DNA of 64,000 nt. Source: Shimia_B sp038528385 (lineage in GTDB: Bacteria; Pseudomonadota; Alphaproteobacteria; Rhodobacterales; Rhodobacteraceae). Position numbers and translations under genes: made by a program. Shown here in pieces: positions 35,335-43,565 of this stretch. The notes under the pieces are model-generated. The model saw only the letters and a list, made by a program, of their open reading frames with translations, was not told the origin of the DNA and did not search any database. Location: contig JBCBET010000005.1 in assembly GCA_038528385.1 (NCBI GenBank), positions 124,001-188,000 of the forward strand. The letters run 5' to 3'. Positions within the stretch are counted from its first letter, which is position 1. The number at the start of each line of letters is the position of its first letter.

Positions 35335-36200
35335 AGATCGGATTTATCGGCCTCGGCAACATGGGCGCGCCCATGGCGGCCAACCTGGTGGCGGCGGGCC
35401 ATGACGTTACGGGCTTCGACACGGCCACGCGGCCCGAGGGCATCGCGATGGCGCAGACAGCACAGGGCGCAGCGGAGGGCGCCGACGTCGTCATCACGAT
35501 GCTGCCCAACGGCGATATCCTCCGCGCGGTCGCCGCCGACATCCTGCCAGCCATGACCGATGGCGCCATCCTCCTCGACTGCTCCACGGTGGACGTGGCC
35601 TCCGCGCGCGACGTGGCGGTCCTCGCTGCGGAGCGCCGCGTGGCCACGCTCGACGCGCCGGTCTCCGGCGGAATCGGCGGGGCCACCAACGGGACGCTCA
35701 CCTTCATGGTGGGCGGAGAAACCGCCGCCTTCGAGACCGCCAAGCCGCTCTTCGACATCATGGGCCAGAAGGCCGTCCATTGCGGTCCAGCGGGCAACGG
35801 GCAAGCCGCCAAAATCTGCAACAACATGATCCTCGGCATCACGATGATCGGCACCTGCGAGGCCTTCGCGCTGGCCGACAAGCTGGGCCTCGACCGGCAG
35901 GCGATGTTTGACGTGGTGAGCACGTCCTCGGGCTATTCGTGGTCCATGAATGCCTACTGCCCGGCTCCGGGCATCGGCCCACAAAGCCCGGCGGACAACG
36001 ACTACACGCCGGGCTTCGCCGCGGCGCTGATGCTCAAGGACCTGCGCTTGTCGCAATCCGCCGCCGCCGATGCCAACGCGGACACGCCCCTCGGCGCGGC
36101 CGCCACGGAGCTCTACCGGCAATTCGTCGATGACGAGGGCCATGGCGGCAAGGATTTCAGCGCCATGCTGCCCCGCTTCGAGGCCCGTGGACGAGGTTAA
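35331..36200 (+). CDS. mmsB: 3-hydroxyisobutyrate dehydrogenase
   Basis: MmsB (289 residues) oxidises 3-hydroxyisobutyrate to methylmalonate semialdehyde, the substrate of MmsA. The N-terminal Rossmann motif is FIGLGNMGAPMAANL, the substrate loop is DAPVSGGIGGATNGTL (about residues 108-123), and the catalytic lysine lies in GNGQAAKICNNMILG. The length is normal. The start overlaps the hydrolase stop (ATGA), so the last two steps are translationally coupled. With mmsA at the front of the operon, this completes the path from isobutyryl-CoA to propionyl-CoA, apart from the methacrylyl-CoA hydration step. Confidence 0.95.
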   Translation: MKIGFIGLGNMGAPMAANLVAAGHDVTGFDTATRPEGIAMAQTAQGAAEGADVVITMLPNGDILRAVAADILPAMTDGAILLDCSTVDVASARDVAVLAAERRVATLDAPVSGGIGGATNGTLTFMVGGETAAFETAKPLFDIMGQKAVHCGPAGNGQAAKICNNMILGITMIGTCEAFALADKLGLDRQAMFDVVSTSSGYSWSMNAYCPAPGIGPQSPADNDYTPGFAAALMLKDLRLSQSAAADANADTPLGAAATELYRQFVDDEGHGGKDFSAMLPRFEARGRG

Positions 36201-36262
36201 TGGACGCGGTTGACCCCGCCTGCTATCGTGCCTGCGTCCGCGACTTAAAGAAGGAGGCTTCC

Positions 36263-36346
36263 ATGGCCACCACCACCGTCGTCGGCATCTTTATCATCGC
36301 GTTCGCAGGCCTTGGCGCCCTCTGGCTCTACCGCTCGGGCTTCTGA
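36263..36346 (+). CDS. 27-residue single-helix membrane protein
   Basis: ATG 36263 to TGA 36344-36346 encodes 27 residues: MATTTVVGIFIIAFAGLGAL then WLYRSGF. It is one transmembrane helix with a positively charged end. A near-perfect ribosome site, AAGGAGG at 36250-36256, lies the right distance (six bases) upstream, which is the strongest evidence that it is translated. It lies between mmsB and the uvrA stop (36350), in the opposite direction to uvrA. Function unknown. Such small single-helix proteins often tune membrane complexes. Confidence 0.65.
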   Translation: MATTTVVGIFIIAFAGLGALWLYRSGF

Positions 36347-36349
36347 GCC

Positions 36350-39238
36350 CTACTCGGCCGCGAGTTTCCGCGCGTCGAGCATGGGCTTGAGATAGCGGCC
36401 CGTGTGGCTCTCCGGCACCTCGGCCACCTCCTCCGGTGTGCCGGTGGCCACGATCGTGCCCCCGCCATCCCCGCCCTCGGGGCCCACGTCGATGATGTGA
36501 TCTGCCGTCTTGATGACGTCGAGATTGTGCTCGATGACGACGACGCTGTTGCCCTGGTCGACGAGTTCATGGAGCACCTCGAGGAGCTTCCTGACGTCCT
36601 CGAAATGCAGCCCCGTAGTGGGCTCGTCGAGGATATAGAGTGTGCGGCCCGTGGAGCGCTTTGAGAGCTCCTTTGAAAGCTTCACGCGCTGCGCCTCGCC
36701 GCCCGAAAGCGTCGTGGCCTGCTGGCCTACCTTGATGTACCCCAGCCCCACGCGCATGAGCGCGTCCATCTTCTCGCGAATGCTCGGCACCGCCTTGAAG
36801 AACTCCTGCGCATCCTCAACCGTCATATCAAGAACGTCGGCTATGCTCTTGCCTTTGAACTGGATTTCCAGCGTCTCGCGGTTGTAGCGCTTGCCCTCGC
36901 AGGTCTCGCAGGTGACGTAGACATCCGGCAGGAAGTGCATCTCGATCTTGATGACGCCGTCGCCCTGGCAGGCCTCGCAGCGGCCCCCCTTGACGTTGAA
37001 GGAGAAGCGCCCGGGCTTGTAGCCGCGCGTCTTGGCCTCGGGCAGCCCGGCGAACCAGTCGCGGATGGGGGTGAAGGCGCCGGTGTAGGTGGCGGGGTTC
37101 GAGCGCGGCGTGCGCCCGATGGGGCGCTGGTCGATATCGATGACCTTGTCGAGATGCTCGAGCCCCTTGATCGTCTCGCAGGGCGCGGGCGTCTGACGTG
37201 CGCCGTTGAGGCGCATGGAGGCGGTCTTGAAGAGCGTTTCGATCGTCAGCGTGGACTTGCCCCCGCCGGAAACCCCCGTCACGCAGACGAACTTGCCCAG
37301 CGGGAAGTCCACCGTCACGTCCTTCAGGTTATTGCCCGAGGCCTTTACGACGGTGACCTTCTTCTTGCCCTTCTTGCCCGGGCGCCGCTCCGCGGGCACG
37401 GGGATGGAGCGCCGCCCGGCGAGGTAGTCGCCGGTGACGGATGCGTCGGTGGACATGATCTCCGCAGGCGTGCCCCGCGCCACGACCTCGCCGCCATGGA
37501 CCCCGGCCCCCGGACCGATATCGAAGACGTAATCCGCCTCCCGGATGGCCTCTTCGTCGTGCTCGACGACGATGACGGTGTTGCCTTGATCGCGGAGGTT
37601 CTTGAGCGTCGTCAGCAGGCGGTCATTATCGCGCTGGTGGAGCCCGATGGAAGGTTCGTCGAGCACGTAGAGCACGCCCGTCAGCCCCGAGCCGATCTGG
37701 GAGGCGAGCCGGATGCGCTGGCTCTCACCGCCGCTCAGCGTCCCCGAGGAGCGCGAGAGCGTGAGGTAGTCGAGGCCCACGTTGTTGAGAAAGCCCAGAC
37801 GCTCTCTGATCTCCTTGAGGATCGCCCGCGCGATATCGTTCTTCTGGCGCGAGAGCGCCTCGGGCACCCCGTCGCACCATTCCAGCGCCTCGCGGATCGA
37901 CATCTCCACGACCTCGCCCACGTGGCGCAGCACGACCTCTCCGTCGGTCTTCGAGCCGATCTTCACCGCGAGCGCCTCGGGGCGCAGGCGATAGCCGTCG
38001 CAGGTCCCGCAGGGGCGATTGTTCTGGTAGCGCTCGAACTCCTCGCGGATCCAGCTCGAATCCGTCTCGCGGTAGCGCCGCTCCATGTTGGGGATGACAC
38101 CCTCGAAAGCGCGGGACACCTGGTAGACCCGCCCACCCTCGTCGTAGCGGAAGGCGATCTCCTCCTCGCCCGAGCCATGGAGGAAGACCTGCTGCACATG
38201 GGCTGGCAGGTCCTTCCACTTCAGCTTCTTGTCGAATTCGTAATGCCGCGCGATGGCGTCGATGGTCTGGAGGAAATACGGGCTCTTGCCCTTCCGCCAG
38301 GGCGCGAGCGCCCCATCGGCCAGCGTGATCCCCTGGTCGGGCACGACAAGGCGCTCGTCGAAGAAAAGTTCGTGCCCAAGACCGTCGCAATCAGGGCAAG
38401 CTCCGAAGGGCGCGTTGAAGGAGAAAAGGCGCGGCTCGATCTCGGGGATCGTGAAGCCGGAGACCGGGCAGGCGAAATTCTCCGAGAAGGTGATGCGCTC
38501 CGGGTCGCCCTCCTTGGGCGCCGTCTCGAGGATCGCGATCCCGTCGGCGAGATCGAGCGCGGTGCGCAGGCTGTCGGCGAGCCGTGTCTCCAGCCCCTCG
38601 CGGACGACGATCCGGTCCACGACCACGTCGATATCGTGGCGAAACTTCTTGTCGAGCGTCGGCGGGCTGTCGAGCTCGTAGAATTCGCCGTCGACCTTCA
38701 CCCGCTGGAAACCCTGCTTTCGCAGCTCGAGGAACTCCTTGCGGTACTCGCCCTTCCGGTCGCGCACGATGGGCGCGAGGAGGTAGCCACGGGTGCCCTC
38801 TTCCATCCGCATGACCTGGTCGACCATGTCCTGCACCTGCTGGGCCTCGATGGGCTGGCCTGTCGCCGGCGAATAGGGCGTGCCCGCGCGCGCGAAGAGG
38901 AGGCGCATGTAATCGTAGATCTCGGTGACCGTGCCCACGGTCGAACGCGGGTTCTTGGAGGTGGTCTTCTGCTCGATGGAGATCGCCGGCGAGAGGCCCG
39001 AGATGTGATCGACATCGGGCTTTTCCATCATGTCGAGGAATTGCCGCGCATAGGCTGAAAGGGATTCGACATAGCGCCGCTGCCCCTCGGCATAGATCGT
39101 GTCGAACGCGAGCGAGGATTTCCCGGAGCCCGACAGCCCCGTGATGACGACGAATTCGTCGCGCGGAATGTCCACGTCGATGCCCTTGAGGTTGTGCTCT
39201 CGCGCGCCGCGCACCTCGATGAATTTCTGCTCAGCCAT
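36350..39238 (-). CDS. uvrA: excinuclease ABC subunit A
   Basis: UvrA (962 residues) is the damage-recognition ATPase of nucleotide excision repair, acting as a dimer that loads UvrB. It has two ABC modules: the first Walker A is GLSGSGKSSLAFDTIYAEGQ near residues 32-51, the second GVSGGGKSTL near 640-650, and both ABC signatures (TLSGGESQRIRLASQIGSG and TLSGGEAQRVKLSKEL) are intact. Zinc-binding CxxC pairs occur at ACPDC and at CEACQGDG and CETCEGKR. ATG 39238 is chosen behind AAGGGG; a GTG two codons upstream is the alternative. A LexA operator lies 64 bases upstream. Confidence 0.97.
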   Translation of the reverse strand: MAEQKFIEVRGAREHNLKGIDVDIPRDEFVVITGLSGSGKSSLAFDTIYAEGQRRYVESLSAYARQFLDMMEKPDVDHISGLSPAISIEQKTTSKNPRSTVGTVTEIYDYMRLLFARAGTPYSPATGQPIEAQQVQDMVDQVMRMEEGTRGYLLAPIVRDRKGEYRKEFLELRKQGFQRVKVDGEFYELDSPPTLDKKFRHDIDVVVDRIVVREGLETRLADSLRTALDLADGIAILETAPKEGDPERITFSENFACPVSGFTIPEIEPRLFSFNAPFGACPDCDGLGHELFFDERLVVPDQGITLADGALAPWRKGKSPYFLQTIDAIARHYEFDKKLKWKDLPAHVQQVFLHGSGEEEIAFRYDEGGRVYQVSRAFEGVIPNMERRYRETDSSWIREEFERYQNNRPCGTCDGYRLRPEALAVKIGSKTDGEVVLRHVGEVVEMSIREALEWCDGVPEALSRQKNDIARAILKEIRERLGFLNNVGLDYLTLSRSSGTLSGGESQRIRLASQIGSGLTGVLYVLDEPSIGLHQRDNDRLLTTLKNLRDQGNTVIVVEHDEEAIREADYVFDIGPGAGVHGGEVVARGTPAEIMSTDASVTGDYLAGRRSIPVPAERRPGKKGKKKVTVVKASGNNLKDVTVDFPLGKFVCVTGVSGGGKSTLTIETLFKTASMRLNGARQTPAPCETIKGLEHLDKVIDIDQRPIGRTPRSNPATYTGAFTPIRDWFAGLPEAKTRGYKPGRFSFNVKGGRCEACQGDGVIKIEMHFLPDVYVTCETCEGKRYNRETLEIQFKGKSIADVLDMTVEDAQEFFKAVPSIREKMDALMRVGLGYIKVGQQATTLSGGEAQRVKLSKELSKRSTGRTLYILDEPTTGLHFEDVRKLLEVLHELVDQGNSVVVIEHNLDVIKTADHIIDVGPEGGDGGGTIVATGTPEEVAEVPESHTGRYLKPMLDARKLAAE

Positions 39239-39301
39239 GGCCACCCCTTAATGACATCCAAGACATAGGTCCCGGACCCGCGCTCGCCAATTCGGATTTG
39301 T

Positions 39302-39316
39302 GAACGAAGCATGAAC
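39302..39316 (-). promoter_or_regulatory. LexA operator (SOS box) of uvrA
   Basis: GAACGAAGCATGAAC is a perfect GAAC-N7-GAAC, the LexA consensus of Alphaproteobacteria. It sits between the uvrA start (39238) and the stop of the upstream transporter (39320), so it can only control uvrA. The spacing of 64 bases to the ATG fits a promoter-overlapping operator. Confidence 0.88.
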
Positions 39317-39319
39317 ATC

Positions 39320-40447
39320 TTACCTCAAGCGCCGCGTCACCGCACGCACAATCATGAGCGCGGCCACCGGCCAGAGGATGAGCAGCGCCCAGAGGCCCGC
39401 ATCTCCCGTCCCCGCGATCACGAATGCGAAGATCGGCGTGCCGAGCCCGGTCCCTACATTGCCCATCTGCGCGATGGCCCCCGTGGCCCGGGCCTGATCG
39501 CCCCCGCGCGCGTTCCACGCCGGGATCGCGGCAAAGCAGGCGCCCGGGACGAGCCCCATCCCGATGAAGAGAAGGTAGCTCGCGGGCCAAAAGCCCAACG
39601 GCAGCGGCAATGCGCCGAAGAGCATGCAGAGATATCCCAGCGCCATGACCCGCCCCGGCGGCTGCGATTTGCAGAGCCAGCCCGCCGCGAAGGTCCCCGC
39701 GAGCGAGACGAGCGGCAGGATGCCCGCGAGCTCCGGACGCGCGAAGGCAGGAGGCAGGAAGGTCACCGTTGCCACGAAGAGCAGCGTGTAGATCACGAAG
39801 ACGAGCGCCGGCCCCGCGAGCCGGGCGCTGCCATAGGCCTCCCGGTGCGCGGCGAAGAAGGCGATATCGGTGGGTTCCCCGCGCGTGGGCGGCAAGAGCA
39901 CCCAGAGCACGACGAAGAGCAAAGCGAAGGCCGCGCCGTGGGTGAGAAAGAGCGCCTCCACCCCGCCGAGCGCCAGAAGCGGTGGAAAGACGGCGGCGGC
40001 GACGGCGAAGGCCACGCCGAAAAACATCGCCCAGATCGACATGACCACCGGGCGGTCCGCGTCGGTGGCCGCCGCGGCCATGGTGGGCGGCACGGCCACC
40101 ACCAGCGCGAGATGTGAGACCCCCTCGAGCGCACGCAAGAGCAACATCGGCAGGTAAGCCGGCAGCAACGCGCCCGCGAGGCTCACCGCCGATCCCAGCG
40201 CCAGCGCGCCCAGGATCACCGGACGTGTGCCCAGCCGCGCCACCAGCGCGCCGGCCACCACGCCCAGCGCGATTCCGATGGACGACACCATGGTTACGAA
40301 GAAGGACACCGCCTGCACGCTCGCATCGTAGAGGACGGCAAGGGTTTCGAGCGTGAGCGACACCTTGATGAACTGCATCGCCGCCAGAAGGCCCACGATG
40401 AAGAGCGTGGTCACCAGGGTCCAGGACGTGCGCGCCGGAGAGTGCAT
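39320..40447 (-). CDS. MFS transporter
   Basis: A major facilitator of 375 residues with about 12 hydrophobic segments (first LVTTLFIVGLLAAMQFIKVSL). The family's conserved loop 2-3 motif appears weakly as GALVARLGTRPVIL near residues 65-80. The substrate is unknown; there is no tell-tale neighbour. ATG 40447 is taken because AAGGGGGG lies at the right distance; the earlier in-frame start encodes a very basic stretch that is not helical. It is upstream of uvrA, but the operator between them separates the units. Confidence 0.85.
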   Translation of the reverse strand: MHSPARTSWTLVTTLFIVGLLAAMQFIKVSLTLETLAVLYDASVQAVSFFVTMVSSIGIALGVVAGALVARLGTRPVILGALALGSAVSLAGALLPAYLPMLLLRALEGVSHLALVVAVPPTMAAAATDADRPVVMSIWAMFFGVAFAVAAAVFPPLLALGGVEALFLTHGAAFALLFVVLWVLLPPTRGEPTDIAFFAAHREAYGSARLAGPALVFVIYTLLFVATVTFLPPAFARPELAGILPLVSLAGTFAAGWLCKSQPPGRVMALGYLCMLFGALPLPLGFWPASYLLFIGMGLVPGACFAAIPAWNARGGDQARATGAIAQMGNVGTGLGTPIFAFVIAGTGDAGLWALLILWPVAALMIVRAVTRRLR

Positions 40448-40557
40448 GCGCCCCCCTTCGCGCCGCTGCGGCAAGAAGGCAAGGCGCGCCGGGAAATCCT
40501 GCCTTTGCCGATGGCTCGAATCGCGCAAGTCTGCGGCTACTTGTCAGGGAGAATTTG

Positions 40558-43350
40558 ATGTCGTTCCGTTTTGTCACCGCGTTTCTATTACTCTTGGCTG
40601 CGCCGCTGGCCGCCCAGGACCGCGCCAACACCATCCTCGTCCTCGACGGGTCGGGATCGATGTGGGGCCAGATCGAAGGGGTCAACAAGATCGTCATCGC
40701 CCGCGAAGTCGTGGGCACCCTGCTCGAGGATTTCCCCGCCGAGCAGAACCTCGGCCTCACGGTCTATGGTCACCGCACCCGCGGGGATTGCAGCGATATC
40801 GAGACGGTCGTGGCCCCCGGCCAAGGCACGCTCGGTGCGATCCGTGACGCGGTCAACGGGATCAACCCTCGCGGCCGCACGCCCATGACGGACGCCATCA
40901 TCAACGCCGCGCAGGCGCTGCGCTACACGGAAGAAGCCGCCACCGTCATCCTCGTCTCCGACGGCATCGAGACCTGCAATCCCGATCCCTGCGCCGCCGC
41001 CACGGCGCTCGAGGAGGCGGGCATCGACTTCACCGCCCATGTCGTGGGCTTCGACGTGACCGACCCGGAGGCACTGGCGCAGATGCAATGCCTCGCTGGG
41101 AATACCGGCGGCCAGTTCCTCACCGCCTCGAACGCGGCAGAGCTCGGCTCCGCGCTCACGCAAGTGGCCGTGGCGCCCGAGCCCGTGATGGGCCAGGTGA
41201 CGTTCGTGGCGCGCGAAGGCACGGACGGGCCGCTCCTAGAGGATGTGTCCTGGGCCGTGGTGTCCGAGACCGGCGCGGGGGACGCCGTCTTCACGGGCTC
41301 GAACACGCTCACGCTGCGTGAAGGCAGCTACGGCGTCGCCGCGCAATGGGCGCAGACGTCGGAAACGGTGCGCCTGGATCTCTCCGTCACGGGCCAGGAC
41401 ATCACCCTCGAGGTGGTCTTCGAGCCTCTGCCCGACATCGTGCCCGTCACCTTCCGCGCGGTCCTCGGCGAGGAGAACGGCCCCCTCGTGGAGGGCCCAG
41501 TGGAGTGGACGCTGGGCAATGGCGCCTCGCAGACCGGCAATCCCCTGCAAGCGGATTTCGAAGAAGGCTCCTACACCGTCACGGCCTATTGGCTCGCCGC
41601 CGAGGCCGTCTCCGACCCGCGCCAGTTCATCGCCATTCCGGGCGGGCGTGAGGTGGTGATCGTCTTCGAAAAGCCCGCCCTCACCGCCACGCTCACCGCG
41701 CCCGCGACCGCGCCCGCCGGGTCCACCATCGAGGTGGCCTGGGCCGGCCCTGGCGCGGAGGGGGACCTCGTCGCCGTCACCGATGCGAGCCGGACGGATG
41801 TGACCTACCCCTACCGCTACGCCAACACCGCGGAGGCGGCAGAGGGGAGCCCGCTCTCGCTCCTCATGCCCACGACACCCGGCGACTACGTCGTCGAATA
41901 CAGCCTCGGCGCGGGGGACGAGCGCATCGGTGCCATCCCGATCACGCTCACGGAGCCCCCGGCGAACATCACGGCGCCGGACACCGTGACCGCGGGCGCC
42001 CGCTTCGAGGTCGCCTGGGAGGGCCCTGCATACCCGGGCGACAAGCTCGGCGTGACAGCCGCCGATGCCGAGGATGCGCACTACCCCTACCGGTTCGACA
42101 CCAGCACGGTGCCCGTGGCCGAGGGCGCGACGCTGACCCTGCAAGCGCCCACGCAAACCGGTCAGTACGTCGTCGAATATGCTTACGGGCAGGATAGCCG
42201 GCGCCTGATTGCCGTGGCGCTCGAAGTCGTGGAGGTGGCCGCCAGCCTCACCGCGCCCGAAAGCGTGGAGGCCGGCGCGACCTTCGAGGTCGCATGGACA
42301 GGCCCGGGCTATGACCGCGACAAGCTGGGGATCACCCGCGCCGATTACGAGGATGCCAGCTACCCCTACCGCTTTTCCTCTGACACCGCCGATGTCGCCG
42401 ATGGTTCCCCGCTGCGCCTCACCGCGCCCACCGAGCCGGGCGCCTACGTGGTGGAATACGTGCTGGGCCAGGACAGCTCGCGCCTCGTGGCGGTGGCCCT
42501 CGAGGTCACCGATATCGGCGCCTCTATCACCGCGCCGGGGAGCGTCCCGGCGGGATCACGCTTCGAAGTGGCCTGGACTGGTCCTGCCTATGCGCGCGAC
42601 AAGCTCGGGATTACCGCTGCCGACGCCGACGACATCACCTGGCCCTACCGCTTTGCGGAGGACACCGCGGATGTCTCCGGCGGTCCCACGCTCACCCTGC
42701 TCGCGCCAACGCAGCCAGGGGAGTACGTGATCGAATACGTGCTGGGACAGGACAGTTCCCGCCTCGTCTCAGTGCCGCTCACGGTGACGGAGCTCACGGC
42801 CACCCTCACCTCGCCTGCCGAGGCGCCCGCGGGCTCCCGGGTGGAGGTGTCCTGGACAGGCCCCGGATACGCGCGCGACAAGCTCGGCATCACGGCCGCG
42901 GATTACGAGGATATCGCCTGGCCCTATCGCTTCGCCGCCGATGAGACGCCCGTCTCCGAGGGCGCGGTCGTGGACGTGCAGCTGCCCACCGCGCCGGGCG
43001 CCTACGTGCTCGAATACGTGCTGGGCCAGGACTCCAGCCGCCTCGCATCGGTGCCCATCACCGTGACGCCCGTGAGCGCCACGATCACCGCGCCCGCCTC
43101 TGGCCCGGCGGGCGGCCAGATCGAGATCGCGTGGGAGGGCCCCGGCTACCAGCGCGATTTCATCGGGATCACGCCGTCGGATTACGAGGATATCGCCTGG
43201 CCCTATCGCTTCGCGGAGCGGACGCGGGACCTGCCAGGGCCGGTGGTCTCGCTCACGCTGCCCGATGCGCCGGGGGAGTACGTGCTCGAATACGTCTTCG
43301 GTCTCGATAACTCGCGGCTGATGGCGGTGCCGATCACCGTGACGGAATAA
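40558..43350 (+). CDS. secreted VWA protein with eight tandem beta-sandwich repeats of two types
   Basis: A 930-residue secreted protein. A signal peptide (MSFRFVTAFLLLLAAPLAA, 1-19) is followed by a von Willebrand A domain (about 22-205) with a MIDAS motif, DGSGS (Asp30, Ser32, Ser34), and the downstream RTPMTDAI threonine. Then come two units of type A (about 210-290 and 291-372) and six units of type B (374-930) of about 93 residues. Each type B unit has AGSRFEVAWTGP, KLGIT-ADYED and YPYRF elements and ends with EYVLGQDSSRLV. MIDAS motifs bind divalent metal and a partner protein. The repeats could give reach at the cell surface. No known full-length match comes to mind. AGGGAG lies before the ATG. 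Confidence 0.9.
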   Translation: MSFRFVTAFLLLLAAPLAAQDRANTILVLDGSGSMWGQIEGVNKIVIAREVVGTLLEDFPAEQNLGLTVYGHRTRGDCSDIETVVAPGQGTLGAIRDAVNGINPRGRTPMTDAIINAAQALRYTEEAATVILVSDGIETCNPDPCAAATALEEAGIDFTAHVVGFDVTDPEALAQMQCLAGNTGGQFLTASNAAELGSALTQVAVAPEPVMGQVTFVAREGTDGPLLEDVSWAVVSETGAGDAVFTGSNTLTLREGSYGVAAQWAQTSETVRLDLSVTGQDITLEVVFEPLPDIVPVTFRAVLGEENGPLVEGPVEWTLGNGASQTGNPLQADFEEGSYTVTAYWLAAEAVSDPRQFIAIPGGREVVIVFEKPALTATLTAPATAPAGSTIEVAWAGPGAEGDLVAVTDASRTDVTYPYRYANTAEAAEGSPLSLLMPTTPGDYVVEYSLGAGDERIGAIPITLTEPPANITAPDTVTAGARFEVAWEGPAYPGDKLGVTAADAEDAHYPYRFDTSTVPVAEGATLTLQAPTQTGQYVVEYAYGQDSRRLIAVALEVVEVAASLTAPESVEAGATFEVAWTGPGYDRDKLGITRADYEDASYPYRFSSDTADVADGSPLRLTAPTEPGAYVVEYVLGQDSSRLVAVALEVTDIGASITAPGSVPAGSRFEVAWTGPAYARDKLGITAADADDITWPYRFAEDTADVSGGPTLTLLAPTQPGEYVIEYVLGQDSSRLVSVPLTVTELTATLTSPAEAPAGSRVEVSWTGPGYARDKLGITAADYEDIAWPYRFAADETPVSEGAVVDVQLPTAPGAYVLEYVLGQDSSRLASVPITVTPVSATITAPASGPAGGQIEIAWEGPGYQRDFIGITPSDYEDIAWPYRFAERTRDLPGPVVSLTLPDAPGEYVLEYVFGLDNSRLMAVPITVTE
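41677..43347 (+). repeat. six in-frame tandem repeats of about 279 bases
   Basis: The units begin at 41677, 41959, 42238, 42517, 42796 and 43075 and encode about 93 residues each (the first 94, the last 91). Identity is highest between units 3, 4 and 5, notably the GAATACGTGCTGGGCCAGGA stretch near the end of each. The first and last units are the most divergent, which fits growth of the array from the middle by unequal exchange. Confidence 0.85.
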
Positions 43351-43357
43351 TCGAAAA

Positions 43358-43379
43358 GGCGGCGGAACGATCCGCCGCC
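43358..43379 (-). terminator. hairpin terminator, strongest on the minus strand
   Basis: GGCGGCGGA (43358-43366) and TCCGCCGCC (43371-43379) form a nine-pair stem around four bases. Read on the minus strand it is followed by TTTT, a good intrinsic terminator for transcripts coming from lpdA. On the plus strand only GATTAACCCTTT follows, so it may also stop the VWA gene. Confidence 0.75.
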
Positions 43380-43475
43380 GATTAACCCTTTGTTCAGGGA
43401 CGGAGGACAGGATTTCCAGACTGGGAGGGCGACAAAAGATGCGTCAGCCTCCCCCCATTTGGAAAGGCTGCCGCC

Positions 43476-43559
43476 ATGTATACTCACCTCAATTACTTCG
43501 CCATCGCCGCATTTTCCTGGGCGAGCATCACCACGATCGCGGTGATGCTCCTAAGCTGA
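43476..43559 (+). CDS. 27-residue hydrophobic protein, tentative
   Basis: ATG 43476 to TGA 43557-43559 encodes 27 residues, MYTHLNYFAIAAFSWASITT then IAVMLLS, a possible membrane helix. GGAAAGG lies eight bases upstream. It lies between the lpdA stop and the proposed lpdA terminator on the opposite strand, so it would be antisense to the lpdA 3' untranslated region. This makes it less certain than the other small genes. Confidence 0.4.
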   Translation: MYTHLNYFAIAAFSWASITTIAVMLLS

Positions 43560-43565
43560 CGCGGG

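Noticed and set aside
36935..39058. Very long open frame antisense to uvrA
   Set aside because: It lies fully opposite uvrA, which has all its motifs. Long antisense frames are expected in G+C-rich coding DNA because stop codons are rare. The protein is His/Arg/Leu/Asp-rich without domain sense.
41677..43347. CRISPR-like array
   Set aside because: The repeats are long, in frame and protein-coding, and have no short repeat-spacer pattern.
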